Shown: positions 8,872-19,035, counted from the first letter of the stretch. The stretch: DNA of 64,000 bases from an uncultured Maribacter sp. (GCF_947496775.1 NZ_CANMDU010000002.1:248001-312000), one strand, 5' to 3'. The notes: generated from the letters alone by a model not told the origin. Made by a program: numbers and translations.

Positions 8872-10329
8872 ATGAAACAAGCAGTTACGCATTACCCATG
8901 TTATATTAATGGAGAGTGGCTTAAATCTTCTACAAGAGAATCCATTGAGGTGGAGAATCCTGCTAGTAATCAGGTTTTTGCAACAGTTACAGCTTGTAAT
9001 ATAGAAGATGTTCAATATGCTTTAGAAACTTCGGAAAAAGCCCAATTAAGTTGGGGGTTGTTGCCTGCGCAAACAAGAGCTAATTACATTTATGCTATTG
9101 TAGATAGATTAAAGTTAGAGCGCGAGCATTTTGCTAAATTATTAGTAATGGAACAAGGGAAAACTTGGCCAGAAGCTTTAGGTGAAGTGGATGACACGGT
9201 TAGGTATTTAATATACTCAGCAGAAGCAGGAAGACGTATTCAAGGGGCTGTTTTTCCTTCTGAGAACCCAGAAGAGCGTTTAACTATTTATAAAGTTCCT
9301 TATGGAGTAACAGTAGCATTATGTGCTTTTAATTATCCTTTAGCTTTAATTGGAAGAAAATTAGGGCCAGCCTTAGTCACTGGTAATAGTATTGTGTTAA
9401 AACCTCATGAACTAACACCTGTAACAGCATCTGAATTTTGTCGTTTAGTACACGATGCCGGAGTTCCTAAAGGTATTGTAAATATGGTTTCTACAAAGAG
9501 TGCTAAAGCCGCGTCTTTATTGGTAGAGAGTCCTATAACTAAGTTAATAAGTTTAACAGGAAGTACTAATGCAGGTAGAGCAATGTATCGTGCTGCGGCA
9601 GACAATATTACGGGGATGATTTTGGAATTAGGAGGTAAGGCACCTTTTATTGTTTGTCATGATGCGGATATTGATAAGGCAGTAGAAGCTGCAGCAATAT
9701 CTAGATATGCTAATTGCGGACAAGTTTGTATTTGTAATGAAATGGTAATGGTAGATGAGAAGGTGGCGGATGAGTTTACAGATAAATTAATAAAAAGAGT
9801 AAAGGAGATAAGAGTAGGAAATCCGTTTGATTCTAATGTTCAGATGGGACCAAATGTAAGTAAATTAGGCTTGGAGCGTGTAGATGGTTTGGTTAAAGAA
9901 AATATTACGCAAGGTGCAGAATTAGTATTAGGAGGAGGTAGACCAGATGGAAAAGAATTTGAAAAGGGAAATTGGTATGAGCCAACAATACTAACGAACG
10001 TTAAAAATGGACAGGCAACTACAAAGAATGAATTGTTTGCGCCAGTTTTGCCAATAATAAAAGTTTCTGGTTTTGAGGAGGCTATGTCTATGAATAATGA
10101 AAGGGAAGAAGGCTTGTCAGCGTATTTGTATACTAATGATTATAGAATTCATGAAAAAGCAATAGATTCTTTACAAGTAGGAACTATTTTTATAAATAGA
10201 GGTATTGTTGGGTATATTCAAGGATATCATTCTGGGCATAAAACATCTGGTTTGGGTGGAGAAGACGGAATCTATGGTATAGATGAGTATTTACAAAAAA
10301 GAACCATATATATGGATTATTCCAAATAA
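8872..10329 (+). CDS. NAD-dependent aldehyde dehydrogenase, lactaldehyde dehydrogenase (AldA)-like
   Basis: The 485-residue enzyme oxidises an aldehyde to its acid. Cys286 in A-N-C-G-Q-V-C-I-C is the catalytic nucleophile and Glu252 in LELGGKAPF is the general base. YHSGHKTSGLGGEDGIYGID near the C-terminus is close to the tail of E. coli AldA, as are the CGQVCICNE motif and the N-terminal YINGEW. L-lactaldehyde, from fucose or rhamnose breakdown in algae users, or glycolaldehyde are therefore plausible substrates, but this is inference. It follows the enoyl-CoA hydratase gene by 18 bases. Confidence 0.85.
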   Translation: MKQAVTHYPCYINGEWLKSSTRESIEVENPASNQVFATVTACNIEDVQYALETSEKAQLSWGLLPAQTRANYIYAIVDRLKLEREHFAKLLVMEQGKTWPEALGEVDDTVRYLIYSAEAGRRIQGAVFPSENPEERLTIYKVPYGVTVALCAFNYPLALIGRKLGPALVTGNSIVLKPHELTPVTASEFCRLVHDAGVPKGIVNMVSTKSAKAASLLVESPITKLISLTGSTNAGRAMYRAAADNITGMILELGGKAPFIVCHDADIDKAVEAAAISRYANCGQVCICNEMVMVDEKVADEFTDKLIKRVKEIRVGNPFDSNVQMGPNVSKLGLERVDGLVKENITQGAELVLGGGRPDGKEFEKGNWYEPTILTNVKNGQATTKNELFAPVLPIIKVSGFEEAMSMNNEREEGLSAYLYTNDYRIHEKAIDSLQVGTIFINRGIVGYIQGYHSGHKTSGLGGEDGIYGIDEYLQKRTIYMDYSK

Positions 10330-10440
10330 TAAAATGTATTATTAAATGGTTTTTTAGACAATCTTTCCTATGACGATATTTATATTTTATTTCTGATTAA
10401 ATATGCTATACTGGCGGAATACGAATAATGTATGATTATT

Positions 10441-11559
10441 TTAAAGATTTTTTTTATACGTTCTTCTTCTTTTATAGACTTCTGGATTAAAATGTTTCCA
10501 AATTTGTTTAATAGCAATATTATCTTCTAATTCTGGAGTACGAATGCAGTTTTGTATTCCTAAGGAAGAAAATGTTTTATGGTATTGATTAAACATTACA
10601 GCGGTTACTCCTTTGTTTTGATATTCGGGATGCACCCCAATTAGATAAAAGATCACATCTTTGCTATGTTTTTTAGCCTTTAACAAGTGGTAGAAACCAA
10701 ATGGAAAAAGTTTCCCTTTTGCTTTTTGTAATGCTTCTGTAAATGAGGGCATTACAACACCAAATGCAATTAATTTATCATCCTTATCTAAAATGAATTT
10801 TATGTATTCCGGATTAATAAAACTTATGTATTTTTTTTTGAAATAGGCTTTTTGAATATCATTTATAGGAACAAAGGAAGAGAGGCTAGCATAGCTTTCG
10901 TTGAATAAATCGAACATTTTGTCTGCCATAGGCATAACTTCTTCAGTTTTTGTAAAAGAAAGTGGTTTAACTTTGTATCTAGTTTGTACCATTTTGTCCA
11001 CTTTAGCAAAAAATTTGGGATCCGCGTTGGCGAATGGAAAGCGGTTTTCTTCATATTGCTTTTCCTTTACAAAACCTGAGTATTCATAATGGCTAGCATA
11101 GTATTCATGGTTGTACCACGTTATCATAGTTCCCATTTCATTAAACCCTTCAACAAGAACACCAACCTTATCTAAATTCGAAAAACCGACAGGGCCTTCC
11201 ATATATTCTAGCTTGTAATTTTGTCCAATTTCTTTTACTTTATTTAAAAGTTTTTCAGAAACTTCCGTATCATCAATAAAATCGAACCAACCAAAACGCA
11301 TTTTTTTTACTTTTTGCTGATTTATTTCTACCCAGTTTACAATAGCAGCAATACGGCCGACAATTGTATTATTCTTATACGCAAGAAAAAAGCGTGCCTC
11401 AGCATCTTTAAAAACAGGGTTTTTATCTTTGTTAAATGTGGCTAACTCATCATTAATTATAGGAGGAACCCAAAATTTACAATCTTTATAAAGACTAAAA
11501 GGAAACTTAACGAATTTCTTTAAATCACTTTTTGTAATGGCTTCTTTTAAAAGTATCAT
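10441..11559 (-). CDS. GNAT-like N-acetyltransferase family protein
   Basis: This 372-residue cytoplasmic protein has no signal peptide or membrane segment. It shows acetyltransferase-like features: an early FFLAYKNNTIVGRIAAIV strand pair and a late GVHPEYQNKGVTAVMFNQYH segment that matches the acetyl-CoA binding motif (V-x-P-x-x-Q/R-x-x-G-x/A) of GNAT enzymes. Two GNAT-like halves are likely (about 1-190 and 190-372). Such proteins are common in Bacteroidota and their substrate is unknown. The gene lies 77 bases downstream of the one-lobe helicase-like gene on the same strand. Confidence 0.65.
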   Translation of the reverse strand: MILLKEAITKSDLKKFVKFPFSLYKDCKFWVPPIINDELATFNKDKNPVFKDAEARFFLAYKNNTIVGRIAAIVNWVEINQQKVKKMRFGWFDFIDDTEVSEKLLNKVKEIGQNYKLEYMEGPVGFSNLDKVGVLVEGFNEMGTMITWYNHEYYASHYEYSGFVKEKQYEENRFPFANADPKFFAKVDKMVQTRYKVKPLSFTKTEEVMPMADKMFDLFNESYASLSSFVPINDIQKAYFKKKYISFINPEYIKFILDKDDKLIAFGVVMPSFTEALQKAKGKLFPFGFYHLLKAKKHSKDVIFYLIGVHPEYQNKGVTAVMFNQYHKTFSSLGIQNCIRTPELEDNIAIKQIWKHFNPEVYKRRRTYKKNL

Positions 11560-11636
11560 ACTAAATTTTTAGAATAACTAGGGGAATAAGGTACAAGGTA
11601 AGAATAGTAATCGTAGGTTTAAGAAATTATATGTTT

Positions 11637-12248
11637 TTAGATTTTAACGACAACGGAATTCTCCATAAAATAATCTCTAAGTTTTTCTAATCTTGGGCTT
11701 AGTTTTTTAGCTAATACTACATACTGACATTTTTTAATACTTTCAGATGTTGTCGTTAAAATAGTTACTTCTTTACGTTGTATAAGAAAATCAGCATCAT
11801 CTACAAAAAATATTTTTAATTGGGAAACACTTACGCCATTGGTAAGGAAAAGCTTTTGAATATTTTTGGGTGTAGTAATAAGAATATCAATTCCCATATA
11901 AATTTCGGATTTCTGAATGTCTATATGCAATTCTTCATACCCTTTATATACCCTTAAATCTGTGTATTTCGTAAAAGCAAAAAATTTGTCATATAATTCA
12001 TGAGCTTCTTTTTTGTTTTCTACTATAATTATTGCTCTTGGTGCATCTCCTTGTGATTGGCATTGTAATTTATGCAATGTGTTTATTATCATTGCAGTTG
12101 TTCTGCCGCTCTCTTTAGGAGCAATGCCAAAAACATTTGCTCCACTTTTAATTTTAGGAATTACTTTTTTTTGAAAAGGGGTAGCAGATTCTATAAGTAA
12201 TCTTTCTAGAGCTTCTTTAAGAGAAGGATGTAACTTTTTAAAAGGCAT
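11637..12248 (-). CDS. Single-lobe, degenerate DEAD-box helicase-like protein
   Basis: The 203-residue protein aligns with only the first RecA lobe of DEAD-box RNA helicases. A Q-motif-like TPFQKKVIPKI (about residues 23-33) is followed by A-P-K-E-S-G-R-T-T where motif I would be AxxGxGKT, so the key Lys is Arg. Motif Ib-like ITTPKNIQKL is present, and motif II reads V-D-D-A-D in place of DEAD. The second lobe with motifs IV-VI is absent, and the gene ends in a proper stop with no helicase remnant downstream. It probably cannot hydrolyse ATP and may serve as an RNA or helicase partner; that role is inference. Confidence 0.7.
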   Translation of the reverse strand: MPFKKLHPSLKEALERLLIESATPFQKKVIPKIKSGANVFGIAPKESGRTTAMIINTLHKLQCQSQGDAPRAIIIVENKKEAHELYDKFFAFTKYTDLRVYKGYEELHIDIQKSEIYMGIDILITTPKNIQKLFLTNGVSVSQLKIFFVDDADFLIQRKEVTILTTTSESIKKCQYVVLAKKLSPRLEKLRDYFMENSVVVKI

Positions 12249-12369
12249 TTTTTATGATGTTTATAAAATTACCTGTCTAAGTAAAAAGACAGAAGAACAA
12301 AGATAGTTCAAATGTATAACTACCAGTGTTCTTCTAAGAAATCTATTAAGGATGTTTAAGTTCTATAAT

Positions 12370-13464
12370 TTAAAACTCTATTACACCATCGTCTTTTTCT
12401 TTTTCCTTCTTTTTGGCTTTTTTCTTTTTCTTTTCTGCCTTTTTTAATTTTTTCATTTGTTTTTTAGAAGGAGCTAAATCTATGTCTTCAGCGCCAGAAC
12501 CTCCATCTTTTTCTTTCTTTTTCTTCTTCTTTTTCATGGAGTTCTTTTTTATAGGCCCTCCATTTTCTCCGGCATTTTGATCATCAATAGGTATTAATTT
12601 ATCTTTATGCATATCGAACCTATATGAAGCTCCCATAGAGATGAATACTCTGGATGGTGTATTTTTAAAACTAGCCCCTAAATTTATATCAGCTTGTAAG
12701 TTTTCACTCCATAGGTGCGCAACCCCACCTCTAAGAAGATTATCGGCATATCGGTCGCTTTTAATTCCTTGATTTTCTACAAACACGCTCCATTTAGGAT
12801 TCCTAAATGCATGAGATATAGAAACCAAATAACTCATTTCTGGAAAATCAGTAGAAATTCGGTCATAAGCGAAATTAGTAATCATAACAAAACGGGGGGT
12901 TAATCTACTTTGTGTTGCTACCATTGCTCTATAAGAAATGGTTGGGTCTCCTAGATAAAAAGGGTTGTCACCAATTAGGAAATTAGCACCACCGTAAACA
13001 GAAACTGCTGGTAATAAGTTACGCCATTGAAATTTATGGTTGGCTTTCCAGCTATACAAATTTGGTTTATTATACTCAGGGTTTTTGAAAGGGTCGTAGA
13101 CTAAAAATTTTAAACCAATTCTGTTTCTATTAAAATCCGTATTTGATACTTCTGTATTAGTATTTAAAAACGTAGTTTTTTGATTTTGAAAAATACCTTC
13201 CCAATTAATTTCTAACCGCTCAAAAAGTAGTCCATATCTTAAAGCTATTTCAGTACCCCAAATGTTAGATTGTGTGTTTAGTAAGCTATGGTCTTGTTGT
13301 TCATAAAGTAAACCCATTTCTGCTTGTATCACATTTTTTCCTATAGCATAGGCGCTAACAGATTGCCCAGGTCTATTAGAATTTATGACATCGGTATATT
13401 GCGAAATTCCCAGAATTGGGATAGCAAACAGCAATATAAAGAGTGTTTTTTTTGTTTTATTCAT
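12370..13464 (-). CDS. Outer-membrane beta-barrel (transporter-like) protein with Lys-rich tail
   Basis: The ATG at 13464 is preferred because it begins a signal peptide (MNKTKKTLFILLFAIPILGI) ending in S-Q; upstream ATGs add non-signal residues. The 364-residue product has alternating hydrophobic strands and a Y-D-P-F-K-N-P turn, as in the phenol-degradation-type transporter/outer-membrane family of Bacteroidota. The last about 65 residues switch to runs of Lys and Glu (for example KKKKKKKEKDGG), an unusually charged low-complexity tail. Function is unknown; a porin-like or transport role in the outer membrane is inferred from the family. Confidence 0.6.
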   Translation of the reverse strand: MNKTKKTLFILLFAIPILGISQYTDVINSNRPGQSVSAYAIGKNVIQAEMGLLYEQQDHSLLNTQSNIWGTEIALRYGLLFERLEINWEGIFQNQKTTFLNTNTEVSNTDFNRNRIGLKFLVYDPFKNPEYNKPNLYSWKANHKFQWRNLLPAVSVYGGANFLIGDNPFYLGDPTISYRAMVATQSRLTPRFVMITNFAYDRISTDFPEMSYLVSISHAFRNPKWSVFVENQGIKSDRYADNLLRGGVAHLWSENLQADINLGASFKNTPSRVFISMGASYRFDMHKDKLIPIDDQNAGENGGPIKKNSMKKKKKKKEKDGGSGAEDIDLAPSKKQMKKLKKAEKKKKKAKKKEKEKDDGVIEF

Positions 13465-13569
13465 TCCAAATGGATGCCCCATGAATATCATTTTAGTATT
13501 ATTTTATGACTTTTGCTCTGCTATTACAACGGTAGAATTGTATTTTTGATATAAATCATTTAAAATAAA

Positions 13570-13833
13570 ATGGCATTTTTAAAGACAATTTTAGTTATTC
13601 TTTTGGTTTATTATTTGCTGAAAACTGTGGCAAAATGGTTTGCACCAAGAGTACTTAGTTATGCTGCCAAGAAAACGGAGGCGCATTTTAAAGAAAAAAT
13701 GGGAGGATTCTCTTCGCAAAATTCTACTCGAGAGGAGCAAGTGGGTGATGTTATTATAGATAAAAAAACGGCACCAAAACGGAGTAATAATAAAAAAGTT
13801 GGGGAGTATATTGATTTTGAAGAGATAGAGTAA
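13570..13833 (+). CDS. DUF4834-type small membrane protein
   Basis: The 87-residue protein has one N-terminal membrane helix (FLKTILVILLVYYLLKTVAKWF), a basic/polar middle and an acidic end with GEYIDFEEIE. This matches the Bacteroidota family DUF4834, whose members are tiny single-pass proteins of unknown role. It lies 35 bases ahead of a large membrane protein gene on the same strand and probably shares its transcript. Confidence 0.7.
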   Translation: MAFLKTILVILLVYYLLKTVAKWFAPRVLSYAAKKTEAHFKEKMGGFSSQNSTREEQVGDVIIDKKTAPKRSNNKKVGEYIDFEEIE

Positions 13834-13868
13834 CTATCTTTGGATTAATCAATGACTATAGTATTCCA

Positions 13869-16304
13869 ATGAAATTAGGTTTTAAATCACTTCTTACACA
13901 TTTTTTTGTTCTTGTATTTTTCGTAATAGCAGCTTTGCTATACTTTAATCCTGTATTGCAGGGTAAAGTTATACAACAATCCGATATTGTTCAATATACA
14001 GGTATGGCCAAGGAGCAAAATAACTTTAGAAAAGTAACGGGGGAAGAGCCTTATTGGACGAATAGTGCTTTTGGCGGGATGCCAACTTTTCAATTGGGGG
14101 CCTATTATCCTCATAACTATGTAAAAAAACTGGATAATTTAATTCGTTTTTTACCGCGACCTGCGGATTACCTATTTGTTTATTTTCTAGGATTTTATAT
14201 TCTATTATGTTGCTTAAAGGTGGATTATAGATTAGCTGCTTTAGGAGCATTGGCTTTTGGGTTTTCTACCTATCTAATAATTATTTTAGGAGTAGGGCAT
14301 AATGCTAAAGCACATGCTATAGGGTATTTACCTATGTTGCTAGGAGGGATAATTCTTGTTTTTAGGAAAAAATATATTTGGGGATTTGTACTAACTGCCA
14401 TAGCAATGGCTTTAGAAGTAGGCGCAAATCATTACCAAATGACTTACTACTGTATGCTTCTTATTTTGGTTTTAGGTGGGGTGTATCTCGTAGATGCGAT
14501 ACTAAAAAAGAAATTAAAGCATTTTGCAATTTCTATAGGTATATTATTATTAGCGGTAGTTCTAGGAATAGCAACAAATGCAACAGGACTAATGGCTACC
14601 AAGGAATATGCGGACTGGAGTACACGTGGAAAATCTGAATTAACAATTAACCCAGATGGTTCTCCAAAAGAAAATAAAGGAGGTCTTAGTAAAGCATATA
14701 TTACACAATACAGTTATGGAATTGTAGAATCTTTAAATATTTTTGTTCCTCGGCTGTTTGGAGGTTCCAATGGGGAAGATTTAGGAGAAAATTCTAAAAC
14801 ATTTAATTTCTTAACCGATCAAGGAATTTCTAGAACGCAAGCCGTTAATTTTTCTAGTAGGTTACCTTTGTATTGGGGAAATCAACCAGGAGTAGCAGCG
14901 CCAGCATATATTGGAGCGGTAATTTTTTTCTTATTTGTTTTGGGTCTGTTTTTGGTACAAAGTAAGGCAAAATGGTGGTTATTAGGTGGTACTCTTGTTT
15001 CTTTGGTTTTATCTTGGGGAAAGAACTTTAGTCTACTTACGGATTTTATGATTGATTATTTTCCGTTGTATGATAAATTTAGAGCGGTTTCTTCTATACA
15101 AGTTATATTAGAACTTTGTGCTCCGGTATTGGGTATTTTGGCTGTGCATGCTTTATTTAAAGATTCTACTACGGTAATTAAAAAGATAAATGCACTAAAA
15201 ATAGCTTTTGTGGCGGTCGTAGGCTTATTAATAGCTTTGTTGCTATTTAAAGGAATGTTTAATTTTTCTGGTAGTGATGATGCTTTTATTAAACAAAATT
15301 ACGGAGATGAGTTAATGTCATTAATTCAGTTAGATAGAGAAGCAGTTTATACCAGTGATACCTTACGTTCTTTATTGTTTGTAGTTCTGGCTGCGGTAGT
15401 TTTATGGCTTTATATTAAAGGGAAAATAAAAGAGAATATTCTAGTTTTAGGCCTTGGAATCTTAATACTGGTAGATTTAGTTGGAGTTGATAAAAGATAT
15501 GTGAATAAGAATGATTTTGTTAGCAAAAGGCAAATGAATGAACCTTTTAAACAAACTTCTGTAGACTTACAAATAGCAAAGGATAAGGGCAATTTTAGAG
15601 TGTATGATCCTCAGGAGGGCTTAAATGGAGCGCGTACGTCTTATTTTCATAAATCTATAGGAGGTTATCATGCTGCAAAACCAGCAGGTATTCAAGATTT
15701 ATTCGAATTTCATCTGTATAAAGGCAATGTTGGTGTTTTAAATATGCTAAACGTAAAGTATGTAGTACAGCAAGATGAAGAGGGCAGAAGCTATCCAGCA
15801 ACCAATCCGGAAGCTAATGGTAATGCTTGGTTTATTAAAAAACTAATCCCTGTTTCTTCTGCTAATGAAGAGATTCGAAAGTTAGATACTTTAGATAATA
15901 AAAATGAAGCTATTGTAAATACCGCAGCTTTTCCCACAATCAATAGGTTTAATTTTCAAACAGATTCTACTACCGTTATTAGATTAATAAATTATAAGTT
16001 AAATCAACTAACATATACATCAAATAATAAAAATGCTGGTGTTGCTGTATTTTCAGAAATGCATTATGGTAATGGATGGAACGCCTATATCGATGGTAAG
16101 CTAACAGATCATTTTAAAGTAAATTATGTTTTACGTGCGTTAAAAATTCCGGCAGGAAAACATACTATTGAATTTAAGTTTGAACCAAAAGTAGTGCAAG
16201 AAGGTAGTACCATAGCCTTAGCTAGTTCTTCATTATTAGGGGTGCTAATATTGGCAGGTTTAGGTTTTACTTTTTGGAGATCTCGAAGAAAAGAAACGGA
16301 GTAA
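13869..16304 (+). CDS. YfhO family membrane protein
   Basis: The 811-residue protein has about twelve hydrophobic segments, starting with an N-terminal helix (residues 10-30) and a conserved stretch D-I-V-Q-Y-T-G-M and PYWTNSAFGGMP, which are typical of the YfhO (GT-C-like) membrane family. A long periplasmic region (about 550-770) with EMHYGNGWNAYIDG and the basic C-terminal helix follow. Members of this family in Firmicutes modify lipoteichoic acid with sugar; in Bacteroidota they are thought to be glycosyltransferases of the envelope. The stop overlaps the ATG of the next glycosyltransferase gene (TAATG), which supports a surface glycan role. Confidence 0.8.
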   Translation: MKLGFKSLLTHFFVLVFFVIAALLYFNPVLQGKVIQQSDIVQYTGMAKEQNNFRKVTGEEPYWTNSAFGGMPTFQLGAYYPHNYVKKLDNLIRFLPRPADYLFVYFLGFYILLCCLKVDYRLAALGALAFGFSTYLIIILGVGHNAKAHAIGYLPMLLGGIILVFRKKYIWGFVLTAIAMALEVGANHYQMTYYCMLLILVLGGVYLVDAILKKKLKHFAISIGILLLAVVLGIATNATGLMATKEYADWSTRGKSELTINPDGSPKENKGGLSKAYITQYSYGIVESLNIFVPRLFGGSNGEDLGENSKTFNFLTDQGISRTQAVNFSSRLPLYWGNQPGVAAPAYIGAVIFFLFVLGLFLVQSKAKWWLLGGTLVSLVLSWGKNFSLLTDFMIDYFPLYDKFRAVSSIQVILELCAPVLGILAVHALFKDSTTVIKKINALKIAFVAVVGLLIALLLFKGMFNFSGSDDAFIKQNYGDELMSLIQLDREAVYTSDTLRSLLFVVLAAVVLWLYIKGKIKENILVLGLGILILVDLVGVDKRYVNKNDFVSKRQMNEPFKQTSVDLQIAKDKGNFRVYDPQEGLNGARTSYFHKSIGGYHAAKPAGIQDLFEFHLYKGNVGVLNMLNVKYVVQQDEEGRSYPATNPEANGNAWFIKKLIPVSSANEEIRKLDTLDNKNEAIVNTAAFPTINRFNFQTDSTTVIRLINYKLNQLTYTSNNKNAGVAVFSEMHYGNGWNAYIDGKLTDHFKVNYVLRALKIPAGKHTIEFKFEPKVVQEGSTIALASSSLLGVLILAGLGFTFWRSRRKETE

Positions 16305-17575
16305 TGAAAAAAGTGCTAATTATCGCATATTATTGGCCTCCAGCAGGAGGTCCGGGAGTGCAACGTTGGCTAAAATTCATTACATATTTAAGGGACTTTA
16401 ATGTGGAACCTATTTTGTATATTCCTAAGAATCCGCATTATCCTATTCAAGACACATCGCTTTTAAAAGAAGTTCCGGAAGGAATTACTATTTATAGGCA
16501 ATCTATTTTTGAACCTTATGCTCTGGCAAGTATGCTTTCATCGAAAAAAACCAAAAGGATAAGTTCAGGGCTTATTCGGACCAAAAAACAATCTGTAGTA
16601 GAAAAAATGTTTCTATGGATAAGAGGAAATTTATTCATTCCGGATGCTCGTAAATTTTGGGTAAAACCTTCCATAAAATTTTTAGAGGGAGTACTTGAAA
16701 AGGAAAATATAAAAACTATAATTACCACAGGTCCACCGCATAGTGTTCATTTAATAGGTTTAGGTTTAAAGAAAAAATTGGATATAAGCTGGGTATCTGA
16801 TTTTAGAGACCCCTGGACTAGTATTGGTTATCATAAAAAATTAAAACTCACAACAGGATCTAAAAGGAAGCATAAGCAATTAGAAAGAGAAGTATTAAAT
16901 GCAGCGGATAAAATAATTGTTACCAGCGCAACTACAAAAGAAGAATTTGGCTTAATCACAAAACAACCTATAGAGGTAATTACAAACGGATATGATACTT
17001 CTATTTCTAATGCTGAAGATTTAGATAAAGATTTCACCTTAGCCCATATAGGATCCTTGTTAACAGGTCGCGACCCTAGCGGCTTATGGCAATCATTATC
17101 GGAGTTAGTGGAGGAAAATGAGCAATTTAAAATTCATTTTAAGTTGCAGTTAGTTGGAGTTGTAAGTGATGATGTTTTAAAGAATATTACAAAGCACGGT
17201 CTTATTCCTAACACTGAAATTGTAGGTTATTTAACGCATGAAAAAGCAGTTTCTTTTCAAAGAAAATCACAAATATTACTTTTAATAGAGATAGATTCGG
17301 ATGAAACTAAAGGTATCATTCCGGGTAAGTTATTTGAGTATATGGCAGCAGGGAGACCTATACTAGGGATTGGCCCAAAGAATTGGGAGGTAGCGCAATT
17401 AATAGAAGAAACGAACACAGGCAAGGCATTTTTGTATTCTAATAAAGAAGCATTAAAAGGGGCTATACTAAAGTGGTTTAATCTTTATCTGGAAAGGAAT
17501 TTGAAAAATACTTCGGAAAGTATAGAAAAATACAGTAGAAAGGCATTGACAGAACAATTAGCGAAACATCTGTAA
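16304..17575 (+). CDS. Glycosyltransferase, GT4-like (GT-B fold)
   Basis: Translation is placed at the ATG at 16304, overlapping the previous stop by one base, because the protein then begins with the family-typical MKKVLIIAYYWPPAGGPGVQ. The 423-residue product has an N-terminal G-G-P-G-V-Q loop and a C-terminal GIIPGKLFEYMAAGRPILG motif, where glutamate of the E-x7-E type binds the nucleotide sugar in GT4 enzymes. It should transfer a sugar to a lipid or polysaccharide intermediate in the cytoplasm. It is flanked by the YfhO gene and, with a one-base overlap, the flippase gene, which places it in a surface polysaccharide cluster. Confidence 0.82.
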   Translation: MKKVLIIAYYWPPAGGPGVQRWLKFITYLRDFNVEPILYIPKNPHYPIQDTSLLKEVPEGITIYRQSIFEPYALASMLSSKKTKRISSGLIRTKKQSVVEKMFLWIRGNLFIPDARKFWVKPSIKFLEGVLEKENIKTIITTGPPHSVHLIGLGLKKKLDISWVSDFRDPWTSIGYHKKLKLTTGSKRKHKQLEREVLNAADKIIVTSATTKEEFGLITKQPIEVITNGYDTSISNAEDLDKDFTLAHIGSLLTGRDPSGLWQSLSELVEENEQFKIHFKLQLVGVVSDDVLKNITKHGLIPNTEIVGYLTHEKAVSFQRKSQILLLIEIDSDETKGIIPGKLFEYMAAGRPILGIGPKNWEVAQLIEETNTGKAFLYSNKEALKGAILKWFNLYLERNLKNTSESIEKYSRKALTEQLAKHL

Positions 17576-19035
17576 TGGGAATAGTTAGAAAACAAGCAAT
17601 TAGTAATACTATAGTTACCTATTTAGGCTTTGCCTTAGGAGCTATTAATGTTTTGTTTTTATATACCAATTTTTTAACGGATGCGTATTTTGGTTTAGTG
17701 CAAGTAATTTTATCCGCTTCGGCTGTAATAATGCCTTTAATGGCTTTCGGAGTTCCGAATACTATAATTAAGTTTTATAGTACTTTTAAAGAAAAGGAAA
17801 AGAAAGATAGTTTTTTAAGCTTAATGCTTTTACTTCCTTTAGTATTAATTCTTCCTATTGGAGCTCTGTCTTATATTGCTAATGACACAATTGCCACTTT
17901 TTTATCTCAAAAAAATGAAATTGTAAGGGATTATGTTTGGTATGTCTTTGTTATAGGCTTGGCTATGGCATATTTTGAAGTTTTTTATGCTTGGGGGAAA
18001 GTTCATATGAAGTCTTTTTTTGGAAATTTTTTAAAAGAAATTTTTTGCAGACTAGGAGTAACAATATTATTAGGGCTTATTCATTTTAAAGTTATTACGG
18101 TAGAAACTTTTTTAGTTCTTTTGGCTGCGGTATATATTATGCGGATGCTCATAATGAAAATATATGCTTATCGTTTACGCATGCCTTCATTAAAAATTGA
18201 GATACCAGATGATATTGGAGATATAATTATTTATAGTGCCTTGATTATTTTAGGCGGATCAACGGCTATAGTTCTGTTAGAAGTTGATAAAGTAATGATT
18301 AACCAATTTATAAAGATAGAGAATGTTGCATATTACAGTGTGGCAGGCTTTATGGCTTCTACAATCGCAGTGCCTTCTAGAGCTATGCATCAAATTACAT
18401 ATCCATTAACAGCAGAATTATTGAATAAAAAAAAATATAAGGAACTTAAAAAATTGTATAAAAAGAGTTCCTTAACTCTATTTAGTATTTCTGGGTTATT
18501 GTTTCTTTTGTTATTGGTTAATTTAAAAGATTTATATTCTTTTCTTCCGGAAACATATACAGCCGGGTTTGTAATTGTAGCTTGGATAGGAATGGCAAAA
18601 GTATATGATGCTCTTTTGGGTAATAATAACTCTATCTTATTTAATTCTGATTTTTATAGAGCCGTTTTACTTTTAGGAGTTCTATTGGCCATACTTACTA
18701 TTTTATTTAATTTATGGTTAATCCCTAAGTATGGTTTAAACGGGGCCGCAATAGCAAGTTTTTTAGCATTCTTTATTTATAATTCTATAAAGTTAGGTTT
18801 TGTAAAGAGGAAATTTAATATGAGCCCACTATCTAAAGAGACATTTTTTGTTCTTTTTATTCTTTTACTTTTAGGAACTTTGTTTTATTTTATTCCTTTT
18901 GCTATACATCCTATTTTGGCGATACTTTTAAAGAGTATTTTAATTATAAGTATCTATTTGAGTATTTTATATAAATTCAAAATATCAGAAGACATTAATC
19001 TTTTAATAAATCAATTTTTAAGAAATTTTAAATGA
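17575..19035 (+). CDS. Polysaccharide/oligosaccharide flippase (Wzx-like, MATE/MOP fold)
   Basis: The 486-residue polytopic protein has about 14 hydrophobic segments with short polar loops. The N-terminus (TIVTYLGFALGAINVLFLYT) and the central and C-terminal helices resemble the lipid-linked oligosaccharide flippases of the MOP superfamily. Such proteins move lipid-linked glycan units across the inner membrane. The ATG overlaps the stop of the glycosyltransferase by one base and its end overlaps the next gene by four bases (ATGA), so these genes are translationally coupled. Confidence 0.8.
   Translation: MGIVRKQAISNTIVTYLGFALGAINVLFLYTNFLTDAYFGLVQVILSASAVIMPLMAFGVPNTIIKFYSTFKEKEKKDSFLSLMLLLPLVLILPIGALSYIANDTIATFLSQKNEIVRDYVWYVFVIGLAMAYFEVFYAWGKVHMKSFFGNFLKEIFCRLGVTILLGLIHFKVITVETFLVLLAAVYIMRMLIMKIYAYRLRMPSLKIEIPDDIGDIIIYSALIILGGSTAIVLLEVDKVMINQFIKIENVAYYSVAGFMASTIAVPSRAMHQITYPLTAELLNKKKYKELKKLYKKSSLTLFSISGLLFLLLLVNLKDLYSFLPETYTAGFVIVAWIGMAKVYDALLGNNNSILFNSDFYRAVLLLGVLLAILTILFNLWLIPKYGLNGAAIASFLAFFIYNSIKLGFVKRKFNMSPLSKETFFVLFILLLLGTLFYFIPFAIHPILAILLKSILIISIYLSILYKFKISEDINLLINQFLRNFK

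Noticed and set aside
13541-13548. TATTTTTG as promoter of the DUF4834 gene
   Set aside because: The nearest TTTG is 25 bases upstream, too far for the consensus spacing.
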